From assembly GCF_003144325.1 (NCBI RefSeq), contig NZ_PENS01000018.1, positions 21,940-85,939 on the forward strand: a stretch of DNA of 64,000 nt, in the 5' to 3' direction. Position numbers and translations under genes: made by a program. Positions 44,523-52,989 of this stretch are shown here, in pieces; positions within the stretch are counted from its first letter, which is position 1; each line of letters starts with the position of its first letter. The notes under the pieces are model-generated. The model searched no databases. It was given only the letters and a program-made list of their open reading frames with translations, and had not been told where the DNA came from. This DNA comes from Proteus terrae. GTDB taxonomy: Bacteria; Pseudomonadota; Gammaproteobacteria; Enterobacterales; Enterobacteriaceae.

Positions 44523-44572
44523 GCTATCTACAATCCCATGTTGGTTAAAGATAAAAAATTTAGATTTTAGGG

Positions 44573-44600
44573 CTTGAAAAATACTTGCTCGTTCATATTT
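44573..44600 (+). promoter_or_regulatory. Possible heat-shock (sigma-32) promoter
   Basis: CTTGAAA at 44573-44579 matches the sigma-32 -35 element exactly, and TTCATATTT lies about 12-14 bases further, a fair match to CCCATNT. It is about 60 bases upstream of the hsp20 gene. Confidence 0.55.
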
Positions 44601-44658
44601 ATATTTTGGGTAAATAAGAGACCGCCCATAATTCACTAAATACTGAAGGAGGAGTTAT

Positions 44659-45117
44659 ATGCCTAACATTAAACCTTTTTCATTATTCCCAACATTATCT
44701 GATAACTTACTTTCAAACCGTTTTGATCAGATAGATCGCCTGTTTAGTCAGTTAACAGGCAGTAAGCCTATTGCATCACCTGTACAGACTTATAACCTGA
44801 AACAGATTGATGATAACCATTATGAACTGACGGTGAGTGTGCCTGGATATCAAGAAAATGACTTATCGGTTTCATTAAAAGGAAGTCGTTTATTGATTGA
44901 AGGGAAAAAAGAAGAAAAATCAGAAGAAGACAATGATAAATGGATCCACCGAGGCATATCTCAAGGGCAATTTACGTTGCAATTTGACCTCGGTAAAAAT
45001 GTTAAAATAGAAAAAGCTGATTTATCAAGTGGGCTTCTGACTATTGCTATTGAGTATGAATTACCTGAAGAAGAAAAACGGCAAACAATAGCGATAGAAA
45101 ATAAAGATAAAAGCTAA
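44659..45117 (+). CDS. Small heat-shock protein (Hsp20 / IbpA-like)
   Basis: A 152-residue alpha-crystallin-type chaperone that would hold unfolded proteins for refolding. The alpha-crystallin domain spans about residues 40-135 (HYELTVSVPGYQENDLSVSL, FTLQFDLGKNVKI, GLLTIAI). The start follows GGAGGAG. It differs clearly from IbpA and IbpB, so it is probably an extra copy gained with the island. A sigma-32-like promoter lies upstream and a terminator downstream. Confidence 0.92.
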   Translation: MPNIKPFSLFPTLSDNLLSNRFDQIDRLFSQLTGSKPIASPVQTYNLKQIDDNHYELTVSVPGYQENDLSVSLKGSRLLIEGKKEEKSEEDNDKWIHRGISQGQFTLQFDLGKNVKIEKADLSSGLLTIAIEYELPEEEKRQTIAIENKDKS

Positions 45118-45141
45118 TTGAGTTAGTTAATATGAATAAGA

Positions 45142-45179
45142 TTAAGGCTACGCATAATGTGTAGCCTTAATTGTTTTTG
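45142..45179 (+). terminator. Terminator after hsp20
   Basis: TTAAGGCTAC and GTAGCCTTAA form a perfect stem around GCATAATGT, followed by TTGTTTTT. Confidence 0.88.
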
Positions 45180-45247
45180 TAAGAGCTTTAAATTGGATTA
45201 ATTCAATCTTGAGTTGATTAGTTTTATTGATAGAAAACAATTATTTC

Positions 45248-45889
45248 TTATTTTACTGTCCAAGCTTCTGAGAAAAGGCGCTTTGAAAATAATTCAGCCA
45301 ACCCACAGATTTGTTTTAAGCGTAATACTTCATCTTGTGACATACCTAGTTCATCACCAATCCGTTTATCGCTCCATCCTAATCGGGATAGATCTCTAAC
45401 TATATCTGACATAGCTGAGACTTGATGTTGTCCTCTTGCTCGATTATGACGAATAGTTGTTGCTATTTGGTCTGACATTGTGTTGTTTTTAATATCAAGG
45501 ATGGTGACTGGTAAATAATTATTAATTCGTTTTTTTAAGACGTTTTCTTTACTTAATAAATAACGATGATAGCCATCAACGATTTGCCATTGCAATTGTT
45601 TAGTTTTATTTTGTGGTGCAGATAATACTACAACGGGTTGAGTATAACCGTCTTTTATCAATGAGGTTTTGAGTAATCTCTTTTCTGTAGGAGACATAAC
45701 ATTAGGATTGTAGTCATTTGCTATGACTTGGTTTTGCTTTATCCAAAGAACACAATCTATAGGTTCATTTTTGAATGGACTAATTTGATGAAGAAATAGT
45801 TTGATTTTATTGATAGCTTCGATTTTTTGCTCATCATTGAGTTTTAGTAGATAATCTTTTAGCGAAGAAAACACTGTTTCAATAGTCAT
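45248..45889 (-). CDS. ibrB: ParB-like nuclease-domain protein (IbrB-like)
   Basis: A 213-residue protein of the ParB/sulfiredoxin superfamily. The segment WQIVDGYHRYLLS is the ParB-domain G-x-H-R motif, ATTIRHNRARGQHQ is the second conserved block, and RIGDELGMSQDEVLRLKQI is a helix-turn-helix. I chose the ATG at 45889 since AGAGGTG lies upstream. It resembles E. coli IbrB/YbdM and is encoded 12 bases after the PAPS-reductase-like gene, the same pairing as ibrAB. Confidence 0.85.
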   Translation of the reverse strand: MTIETVFSSLKDYLLKLNDEQKIEAINKIKLFLHQISPFKNEPIDCVLWIKQNQVIANDYNPNVMSPTEKRLLKTSLIKDGYTQPVVVLSAPQNKTKQLQWQIVDGYHRYLLSKENVLKKRINNYLPVTILDIKNNTMSDQIATTIRHNRARGQHQVSAMSDIVRDLSRLGWSDKRIGDELGMSQDEVLRLKQICGLAELFSKRLFSEAWTVK

Positions 45890-45901
45890 ATTCACCTCTT
45901 G

Positions 45902-47128
45902 TTAAATCAACTGCCAATTTTTACGTTTTTCCTGCATTCGTTTGCAATATCGGTCATAACAGTGTGATTTAGTCGGACTAAATGCTAATGTTCTACACCA
46001 AAAATCATTACGTAAAATAGTTTTACAGATCCGTCGCCAAGACGGGATTTGTTTACTGCTAGTATCACCGTCTTGTTCATCTGGTATTCCATTTGGGTAA
46101 TCTCGCTCAGCATACCAATGAAGGTAAACTGCGATTTTATTTCGGTAATGTTCGGCGGTTTGTTCTGGTAAGCTCGCTAGTAAAAAGTGGGCGTAAGATT
46201 TCCATGTATGATGGGCGGGTTTACTAATTTTACGTTGCCCAAAAAAGCCTGATTTATTACGGGGGTGGGTGTATAACATACCAGCATCAGCGCCACTCAC
46301 TCGTTCACAGGCGAGACTCCACGTCTCAGGTTCTAAAACATGGTATAACCATAGCCCTTTACGTTGTTCAGGGCCAAAAGGCTCACAAATACGCATTTGA
46401 CTTAAACTAACCCCAGCTTGGTGCATTAGATCATAAATAGAATTATAGGGTAGATTAAAGCGTGAAATGTATGTCCAAATATCTTTTACATGCCAGTCAT
46501 AAATAGGATAGGCCATATAATAAAAGCCTTCAGGTGATGCCGTTGTCCATGGGATATCATCGGCATAACGTAGTTTTTGGTTGTTGTTGATAGCAATAAA
46601 GCGATTTAATGATTCATCGGCTCTGATCCCTAATAAAATAACTGAACTACGATGATTTCCGGTGATCCACTGATTAAATGCAGGTGTGAAGTCTTCAAAA
46701 ATCATATTTGGATGATAAAAAGGGAAAAAGTCTGGATCAGTGATAGCGTCTGCTGGCGGTTGCCTTACCCATTTTTTTCCTGCTTCCCAAGCTGTCCAAG
46801 TCGGTTCATATTGTGAGATCCCGCTTTCCGTCGTGATAGGTAATGCTATCCAGTAAAATCGCTCCGTACAGTCTTCATACAAAAATTTCATTTTTGCAAC
46901 ATGGCTAATGGTAGCGGAGTATTGCACTTCCCAGTCAAGAAACATGACATTGAATTTTCGATGCCGCTTTCTTGCTTCTGCAGCAACAAGATGAAACAGA
47001 ACAGTAGAATCTTTACCTCCAGAAAAGGAGAGAGAGATTTGCTCAAAAGTATCAAACAACCATTCAATTCGCGTTTGAGTAGCATCTAGCACATTTATTC
47101 CAAGAGGAATTTTGTGTTTGCAAGACAT
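45902..47128 (-). CDS. ibrA: PAPS-reductase-like protein (IbrA-like)
   Basis: A 408-residue protein with an N-terminal PP-loop ATP pyrophosphatase domain (LSFSGGKDSTVLFHL) and a C-terminal DUF3440 region, as in E. coli YbdN and IbrA. IbrA/IbrB activate immunoglobulin-binding eib genes in some E. coli; the chemistry is unknown. The start at 47128 has GGTGA upstream. It probably forms one unit with the ParB-like gene behind it. Confidence 0.87.
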   Translation of the reverse strand: MSCKHKIPLGINVLDATQTRIEWLFDTFEQISLSFSGGKDSTVLFHLVAAEARKRHRKFNVMFLDWEVQYSATISHVAKMKFLYEDCTERFYWIALPITTESGISQYEPTWTAWEAGKKWVRQPPADAITDPDFFPFYHPNMIFEDFTPAFNQWITGNHRSSVILLGIRADESLNRFIAINNNQKLRYADDIPWTTASPEGFYYMAYPIYDWHVKDIWTYISRFNLPYNSIYDLMHQAGVSLSQMRICEPFGPEQRKGLWLYHVLEPETWSLACERVSGADAGMLYTHPRNKSGFFGQRKISKPAHHTWKSYAHFLLASLPEQTAEHYRNKIAVYLHWYAERDYPNGIPDEQDGDTSSKQIPSWRRICKTILRNDFWCRTLAFSPTKSHCYDRYCKRMQEKRKNWQLI

Positions 47129-47137
47129 AACTATCAC

Positions 47138-47432
47138 CAGAATAAGTTAGTTAATAGTATTATTACTTAATCATATTTAGATTATAAAGGTAAGTGATGG
47201 TTGCTGATTATCACTGAGATTTACTTGAAAAAATAGAATAATAAAGCATATATCATTGTTATTATTGATAGTCTTTAATAATGAAAGATTTTTTTTATAA
47301 TTAAGAGAAATAAAGAAAGTGATTTAGTGAGTAGATAATATTTTAAAGATATTACCTGTTTTATTATTCGGTATTTTCAACTATTCATATAATAAATAAA
47401 AAATAAAATAGTCATTTTATGATAGGTATTGT
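47138..47432. other. AT-rich divergent intergenic region
   Basis: About 295 bases between the divergent ibrA-like and methyltransferase genes. Very AT-rich; it must hold both promoters but no site stands out. Confidence 0.5.
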
Positions 47433-48092
47433 ATGACATTAAGTACACATGATGGAGTTAAAGTATATACACCAGTGTCATTGAAGCTATATGATTGGTG
47501 GGTGCTTAATATTTCTAATAGCTATGCATGGCAGTGTGATACGAATAAATATTTAATTCCACATTTTAAAAATCATCTCGGTGATCGCCATATGGATATT
47601 GGTGTTGGAACGGGGTTTTATTTAAAAAAATCATTAAATTCTATAAAAGAAATCTCATTGACTGATCTTAATTTGCACAGTCTGGAACATACTAAAAAGT
47701 ATATACCTGATAACAAATTAATAAATTGCTCCCAGCATGATGTTTTTCAGCCTTTTTCTAATAAATTAAATGCATCTTATGATTCTATCTCATTGTTTTA
47801 TTTGATACATTGTTTACCAGGAACGATGGGTGATAAGAAAAAAGCGATAGAAAATATAAGTTATTTACTGACAGAAAAAGGGGTTTTATATGGCACAACG
47901 ATTTTAGGGCAGGGAGTCAAACATAATTTTTTTGGTAAAAAATTAATGTCTATTTACAACAAAAAAGGTATTTTCTGCAATTATTCTGATTCGGTGGACT
48001 CTTTGGAAGAAATGCTTTCCTCTTTATTCCATGACATCTCTATACATGTACAAGGCACTGTAGCTTTGTTCACAGCGAAGAATAAAAAATAA
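47433..48092 (+). CDS. Class I SAM-dependent methyltransferase
   Basis: A 219-residue methyltransferase of unknown substrate. Motif I is DIGVGTGFYL near residue 54, followed by an acidic LTDLN (motif II), and SISLFYLIHCLPG (motif IV region). It is AT-rich with poor-host codon use, suggesting transfer. A decayed second copy of the motif I and IV regions lies at about 52.99-53.20 kb. Its neighbour downstream is the PltB-like gene; no functional link is shown. Confidence 0.85.
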   Translation: MTLSTHDGVKVYTPVSLKLYDWWVLNISNSYAWQCDTNKYLIPHFKNHLGDRHMDIGVGTGFYLKKSLNSIKEISLTDLNLHSLEHTKKYIPDNKLINCSQHDVFQPFSNKLNASYDSISLFYLIHCLPGTMGDKKKAIENISYLLTEKGVLYGTTILGQGVKHNFFGKKLMSIYNKKGIFCNYSDSVDSLEEMLSSLFHDISIHVQGTVALFTAKNKK

Positions 48093-48148
48093 TAAGAAAT
48101 ATTATTTTGGATTAGAGGCTTTTTATCTTTATTTTCTTAAGGAATGGT

Positions 48149-48550
48149 ATGTTAATGCGTAGTCTATTTTTTGCCTTTTTATTATTAACTCCAACGGCAT
48201 TTGCCACAGATACATTAAGTCATAATATTGAATATTATTCTAATGTTACGCTAACGGATTTTAATTCGGGAAAAATTGAAGATGGTCGGTATTTTTGTGT
48301 TAAAGCCATGAATCATGGCGGTGAATTTATCGCCTGTGCAGTATCTAACAAGTCAGATTGGGCTTCTTCTTATGAGCACTTTTTTCAACAAGCACATTAT
48401 TACTACACAACAGGTAAAAGCTTTAGGTTATATGTTCAACCTAATGTTTGGACTCACCCAAAATTTACTCGAGTATATTCAAATAAAGCGATAGCAGGAT
48501 TCGCTAGTTGTCATAATAGTCGTTGCATGGGACCGACAAAAGATAACTAA
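48149..48550 (+). CDS. Orphan PltB/SubB/ArtB-like AB5 toxin B subunit
   Basis: A 133-residue secreted protein. A signal peptide (about residues 1-19, ending TAFA) precedes a domain that follows the B subunits of typhoid toxin, subtilase cytotoxin and ArtAB along its whole length: YYSNVTLTDFNSGKI, RYFCVKA, IACAVSNKSDWA, YYYTTGKSFRLYVQPNVWTH and ASCHNSRCMGP. Two Cys pairs match the family disulfides, and Ser31 in YYS matches the sialic-acid-binding Ser35 of PltB. No A subunit (PltA, CdtB or SubA) is encoded nearby. AAGGA precedes the ATG. Confidence 0.85.
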   Translation: MLMRSLFFAFLLLTPTAFATDTLSHNIEYYSNVTLTDFNSGKIEDGRYFCVKAMNHGGEFIACAVSNKSDWASSYEHFFQQAHYYYTTGKSFRLYVQPNVWTHPKFTRVYSNKAIAGFASCHNSRCMGPTKDN

Positions 48551-48674
48551 TTGATTAATATTAAATGTTATAAATTGGATAAATCCCATTAGAGTATCAG
48601 ATAGATTTTTTTAAATTAGTGAAGAGTAAAAGAATACTCTATAAACGCTAACTTAATGATATTTAGGAGACAAT

Positions 48675-49010
48675 ATGAGATTTTTATTTAAAAGTGTTTT
48701 TCTTGCAGTAGGTATTTTGTCTTCTAGTTTTGTTATGGCAGATAATGCTGATGAGATAACCAAAATTTCTTATGTGTGTGAAAATAATAAAGTGATGGAA
48801 GTTATCTATGTAAATACAGCAAAAGATAGCTATGCGATCATTAATCAAATGGATGAAATGATCCCATTGAAAATTATGAAAATGGCTTCTGGTGCAAACT
48901 ATGAGGCAATGAATAAAAATTACACCTATAAACTTTATACTAAAGGTGACAATGCCGATTTAGTTGAAGGAAAAGATAAACCAGTATTGAGTGGCTGCAA
49001 AGCTGGCTAA
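48675..49010 (+). CDS. Periplasmic C-type lysozyme inhibitor (MliC/PliC family)
   Basis: A 111-residue protein with a cleavable signal peptide ending VMA and no lipobox, so it is periplasmic (PliC-like) rather than a lipoprotein. The MliC pattern is present: a Cys near the start (SYVCENN), the lysozyme-active-site loop ASGANY, YTYKLYTKGD and a second Cys near the end. It would protect peptidoglycan against host lysozyme. It follows the PltB-like gene by 124 bases, with its own AGGAG site. Confidence 0.85.
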   Translation: MRFLFKSVFLAVGILSSSFVMADNADEITKISYVCENNKVMEVIYVNTAKDSYAIINQMDEMIPLKIMKMASGANYEAMNKNYTYKLYTKGDNADLVEGKDKPVLSGCKAG

Positions 49011-49040
49011 TTATCACCTTTTATTATGACGTTAGCGTAA

Positions 49041-49278
49041 ATGAGCCCATCAAAACCAGTTGCTATTGCATTAGCTACGGTAATTGTTGGTGGAGATCCA
49101 ATTGATATCTCTGATGATCGCTTTATTTCTATTCGTGTACAGATGCCTGAGCAATCCATCTATATATAACGTGAGAATGCGTGAGATGGAAGAAGTGTAG
49201 AAAACGGAAGAGGAACGCAGACAAAAAGAAAAGGAGGAAAATCAGGATATCAATAGCGCACCAGAAATTGATAACTAA
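49041..49278 (+). pseudogene. Debris, possibly of phage origin
   Basis: A 42-codon frame from ATG 49041 (MSPSKPVAIALATVI...) is followed by a charged frame with an internal stop (MREMEEV*KTEEERRQKE...) ending at 49278. I do not recognise either securely; the first has the look of a phage baseplate N-terminus. Both are too short and broken to be functional. Confidence 0.35.
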
Positions 49279-49428
49279 TCAAATATATTTAGCTCAAGGA
49301 TGAGCTAAGTGCTAATGGTAACTATTCCGAATATAGCCGAAATAAGACGATTATTTTGCAATTATTATTGAAGATACTGTAGTTGTATACAGTAGTTGTG
49401 TGCGATTAAATATAAAAAAGGACTTTAT

Positions 49429-50712
49429 ATGAGTGATAATGAAGATAGGGATATTCGTATTGAGATAACTGACGGTGTTAGTAGCCATGATTATTATGAG
49501 TATGATGAAGATGATAACTCAAACCACACAGATAACGACAATGAAGATCGAGACAAAAATGAGCGAATAAAGGAAGTTCAAGACATTTCAGATTTTAATC
49601 TAGGGAAATACCCTGAAAAGTTAGTAATGGCATCAGTCGGTCTTCCTGCTTTAGGTTTTCTTACTTATCAAGATGTTCTTAGTTTTACATCAAGTCTATT
49701 TGTTTCCGCTAATATTAAGAGTATTTTTCTAAGTCATTGACAGCGTTAAAAGCTAGTGCATTAGAAGCAATTTCTGTTGCTCCAAAACTGACTAGGGTTA
49801 CAGCCGTTGGAATTGCGATTGGGGGATTGTGGCCAAGTAGCAATATCATGTCTACTCAAGCTGAAATGGCTTTATTGAATAATTATGGCATTTTGGATAG
49901 AGATATTTTTGATAGAAATAAAGCACGCAAAGTTACAACAATGCCAGCGGATATTGTTACTAATCAAATTAGTGATATCGGTAAAAAACATCATTAATGT
50001 ATACGTATTCAGGTTATGTCTGCTTTGGATAAGAGTACTGGAAAGCAATGAACCATTGTATCTACAGGTCAGGCTATTAGTATTCCAATCGTAAAGGCAA
50101 CAGCAACGAGCACTCCTAGTAGCCCCTATTATTGCGGGGGGCAAAGTCAGTACGCATTAGTGTTTCTGAAAACAAAGCAGATAAAAATAAACAAGTAGTC
50201 ATCAACTCTAAGCCTAATGCTGGATATTATATCCCTTCATCTAAATTAAAGACCCATCATGCCATTGTTGATTTTGGTGGTAAGCATGAGGCTCTTTATG
50301 TCTCTATTATTGATGTCATTGATGTTAATAATGAAAAGCAAGTAGTAGAAATAGAATGGGCTGAATGGTCGACATTGCATCCGTTAGAAGCTGCATTATT
50401 AGAGCTTGAAGAAGCGAAGAAAAGATTAGCTAATATTGATAAACATTATCAGGCTCAAGTCGCTGTTATTAATAAACTCAAAGCCACGCCTGAAGGTTTG
50501 GCATTAGCAGATCCTGTTAAAAATCCTCTTGTATACAAACAAGATAGCAAACAACTAAAAATAACAAAATAAGAAGTTAAATTCGATGATAAAGAGTTAT
50601 TAAAAGCAATTTTAATTAATCCAAATAATTATTCAGATATTGTCATTCAAAAGTTAGTTAAAGAAAATACTCCTGGCAAGGTTACAGGTAAAGGCAAAAA
50701 AGTAAGTGACAA
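49429..50712 (+). pseudogene. Decayed pyocin/colicin-type DNase bacteriocin, cut inside the nuclease domain
   Basis: The start ATG at 49429 has AAGGA upstream. Pieces in order: an acidic N-terminus, a hydrophobic segment, an S-type pyocin-like translocation domain (VTAVGIAIGGLWPSS; later AIVDFGGKHEALYVS and VEIEWAEWS), a helical linker and then NTPGKVTGKGKKVSDK. The last matches the first residues of the colicin E9/E2 DNase domain. Breaks: frame changes near 49735 and 50130, stops at 49995, 50049 and 50570. The sequence ends abruptly at about 50712 where an inverted foreign gene begins. No immunity gene is seen. Confidence 0.72.
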
Positions 50713-51022
50713 ATTTCAGATCGACATGGAGGAGTTCAGGGCCATACAGGCATATAAGTAGGCGAGGTTCTCCGACATGTTCTCCAGTGAAAGCATGCAG
50801 TAGATGCCCCAGTGTTCCAGCAAATACCTTGCGTTGTGCCATTATTTCGTCATAGTAGAGAGGATCTACCACAACGACAAAATCCAAGTCGGAGTATTTA
50901 TCAAATCCGCCATGGATAATAGAGCCACCAGCAAGAAGGGAGTGGATCCGTGAGTCAGATTGTAATTTTAGCTTGAGTTGCTCTGTAAAACTTCTGTGTA
51001 AATAGGGTAACATACTTAGCAT
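50702..51022 (-). pseudogene. 3'-truncated nucleotidyltransferase
   Basis: The minus strand encodes a nucleotidyltransferase-fold protein: LLAGGSIIHGGFDKYSDLDFVVVV holds the G-S and D-x-D motifs in two blocks. The coding sense runs out at HVDLKFVT, where the DNA becomes the bacteriocin DNase start on the other strand; the frame continues meaninglessly to 50654. Start is ATG 51022 or 51013. Base composition is visibly richer in G and C than its surroundings, a sign of a different source. Function is lost or doubtful. Confidence 0.65.
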
Positions 51023-51247
51023 ATTTTTTCTGTTCACAAAAAACACAAAGCATTACAGAATAACGAGTTCTGTATATTTAGGCTAGGTATTTTGTAAGAC
51101 ATAGTCATCTCTTCGGAGAGTTCCTCTTAAGCTATAAATTCTTCTGTATAACCCTATGCTGTTGATTTTTCCATGTGAGCTATTTAGCGCATTTAATAGT
51201 CACAGTGTGTCTTTGCTGTAATAACATATCTGAGGAGCCCGCTATCT

Positions 51248-52021
51248 GTGGACGCATTATTTCAAATTCAACAAGCACTTAATTCATTAAAAAGAATTTT
51301 TAGAGATAATTTGGATGCGATTTATTTGCATGGTTCATCAGTATCAGGTGGACTTAAACCTACCAGTGATATTGATCTTCTTGTAATTGTTAAAGCAGCT
51401 TTGAGTAAAGATGAAAAAAAATTACTTATTGAAGATTTGTTAGCTACTTCAGGTCGATATCCTTATGATAAATTAGGGCGTAGACCTTTGGAAATCGCAA
51501 TATTTGTTGGTGATCAATTACAGAGTTTACAATATCCAGCTAGATGTGAATTTATTTACGGGGAGTGGTTGAGAGACACTTTCAAACAAGGCATAAGTAG
51601 TGTTGAGCATGATGACCCAGAATATACATTGATGTTGGCGCAGGCTAAGAAAGATTCAAAACTCCTTTGGGGTGATAGTTTTATATTACCTGAGATTGGC
51701 ATCCAACAAATAAGAAAAGCATTGTTAGATTCCTTACCTAATTTAATTTCTTCTATTGAAGGTGATGAGCGTAATGTTGTTTTAACTCTCGCAAGAATGT
51801 GGTTTACGATGAGTTCAGGGAAATTCGTATCAAAGGATGTTGCGGCTAATTGGTCAATCAATAAAATACCTAATGAATTTATTGAAATAATAACTGTTGC
51901 GCGAGATGAGTATCTTTATGGGACTAATGTTGAATGGACTAAATATAATGAATTACTACCATTGATCGTTGATTACTTTTCTGCCCAAATCAAAGGATAT
52001 ATTTTTAATAAAGAATACTAA
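51248..52021 (+). CDS. AadA-like aminoglycoside adenylyltransferase (ANT(3'')/ANT(9) group)
   Basis: A 257-residue protein matching the AadA fold end to end. The active-site block is LHGSSVSGGLKPTSDIDLLVIV. Further on come YPARCEFIYGEW, GDERNVVLTLARMWFT and SKDVAANWSI, all close to AadA1. It would adenylate streptomycin and/or spectinomycin. The start is GTG with TGAGGAG upstream. No integron attC site or IS element flanks it, so it looks chromosomal. Substrate cannot be told from sequence. Confidence 0.85.
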   Translation: MDALFQIQQALNSLKRIFRDNLDAIYLHGSSVSGGLKPTSDIDLLVIVKAALSKDEKKLLIEDLLATSGRYPYDKLGRRPLEIAIFVGDQLQSLQYPARCEFIYGEWLRDTFKQGISSVEHDDPEYTLMLAQAKKDSKLLWGDSFILPEIGIQQIRKALLDSLPNLISSIEGDERNVVLTLARMWFTMSSGKFVSKDVAANWSINKIPNEFIEIITVARDEYLYGTNVEWTKYNELLPLIVDYFSAQIKGYIFNKEY

Positions 52022-52114
52022 TTATGTTGTATGAAACAATTAATTATTAACCATCTTTTACTGAATCTAGATTTCCCGTCTTGGTATTTTTTGTTAAATA
52101 GGATTTATATAAAT

Positions 52115-52146
52115 AGCCATCAGTTAACCGCTGGTGGCTTTTTATT
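52115..52146 (+). terminator. Terminator after the AadA-like gene
   Basis: AGCCATCAG and CTGGTGGCT (one G-T pair) form a stem around TTAACCG, followed by TTTTATT. Confidence 0.82.
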
Positions 52147-52171
52147 GGGGAAAATTTGTAATGGAATAACC

Positions 52172-52511
52172 ATGAAAAAAAGCTTATACGAACTGCATCA
52201 TAACTCAACAAAACAACGTATCGAAAAGAGTGGAAAAGTCATTGGCTGTAATACGGATGACATTCATTCGATCCCAATTTTTATTGGCATCAATAATAAC
52301 ACCATGAAATACAGGGTGGGGAGGTATAAAAGCTCAGACAATTTCGCCTAGATTACCTAGCGCCCTCATTTGTGCACACAACCGCGAAATGAAAAATTTA
52401 TTCTGGGAGGTATCGATGACAGAAAGACGCCCGAAACCGACCCACTTGAAGGTAGTCACCGGTGATCCGAAAATATCTCTACCAGAATTAATGGATTCTA
52501 TGCCGATATGA
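52172..52511 (+). pseudogene. Phage remnant with the start of a P27-type small terminase
   Basis: ATG 52416 follows a strong GGGAGG site and reads MTERRPKPTHLKVVTGDP, the usual opening of the P27-family small terminase subunit, but stops after 31 codons at 52511. Upstream, ATG 52172 opens a 59-codon frame (MKKSLYELHHNSTKQ) that I do not recognise. These look like scraps of phage packaging-region sequence. Confidence 0.55.
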
Positions 52512-52601
52512 AAGAGGAAAATCACGGAAGAAAAGGCGTGAGATAATGTCACTGAGAGTGTATTAGCTAATTGATAGCCCCACATGAATGGGGCTTAATC
52601 G

Positions 52602-52793
52602 TTAACCACCGCGAGACATTTTCTCAATTTTTTTATCTGTATTGTATTGAGAAAGGGCATAAACTGACCAGATAGCCGCAGGGATCCACCCAATTAAGGT
52701 GATTTGTAGGATAAGGCAAAAGATGCCAGCAAATGGGCGTCCAATCGTGAAAAATTGTAACCAAGGTAGTAATAACGCCAGAATAAGTCTCAT
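52602..52793 (-). CDS. YqaE/Pmp3-family small membrane protein
   Basis: A 63-residue protein with two hydrophobic segments (MRLILALLLPWLQFF and FCLILQITLIGWIPAAIW), as in the YqaE/PMP3 family, which is linked to membrane potential and stress. The ATG at 52793 has a GAGGGG site; the longer frame to 52868 adds 25 codons without a ribosome site. It stands alone among debris. Confidence 0.8.
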   Translation of the reverse strand: MRLILALLLPWLQFFTIGRPFAGIFCLILQITLIGWIPAAIWSVYALSQYNTDKKIEKMSRGG

Positions 52794-52989
52794 AAAACCC
52801 CCCTCTATTATTCGAAATTTCAGTTTATCAATAATTAAATCAATAGCAAATAACAATAAATATTGCATTTATTCAGGGTGAAAGTTTGATTTTGTTGTGT
52901 TCATACCAAGGATTGAGTTTATGGCGGGAGCATTAAGTAGGTTAAATATTGATTTGACGCTAAATACGACAAACTCCACAAATGCGATC

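Noticed and set aside
49737..50094. Separate small genes within the bacteriocin region
   Set aside because: The short frames join into one bacteriocin reading once the frameshifts and stops are allowed for, so they are pieces of one pseudogene.
52022..52115. Integron attC site after the AadA-like gene
   Set aside because: No RYYYAAC / GTTRRRY pair with an imperfect palindrome is visible; an ordinary terminator follows instead.
52031..52171. Upstream half of a 106-codon frame
   Set aside because: It runs through the aadA-like terminator and has no ribosome site; only the part from 52172 onward could be coding.
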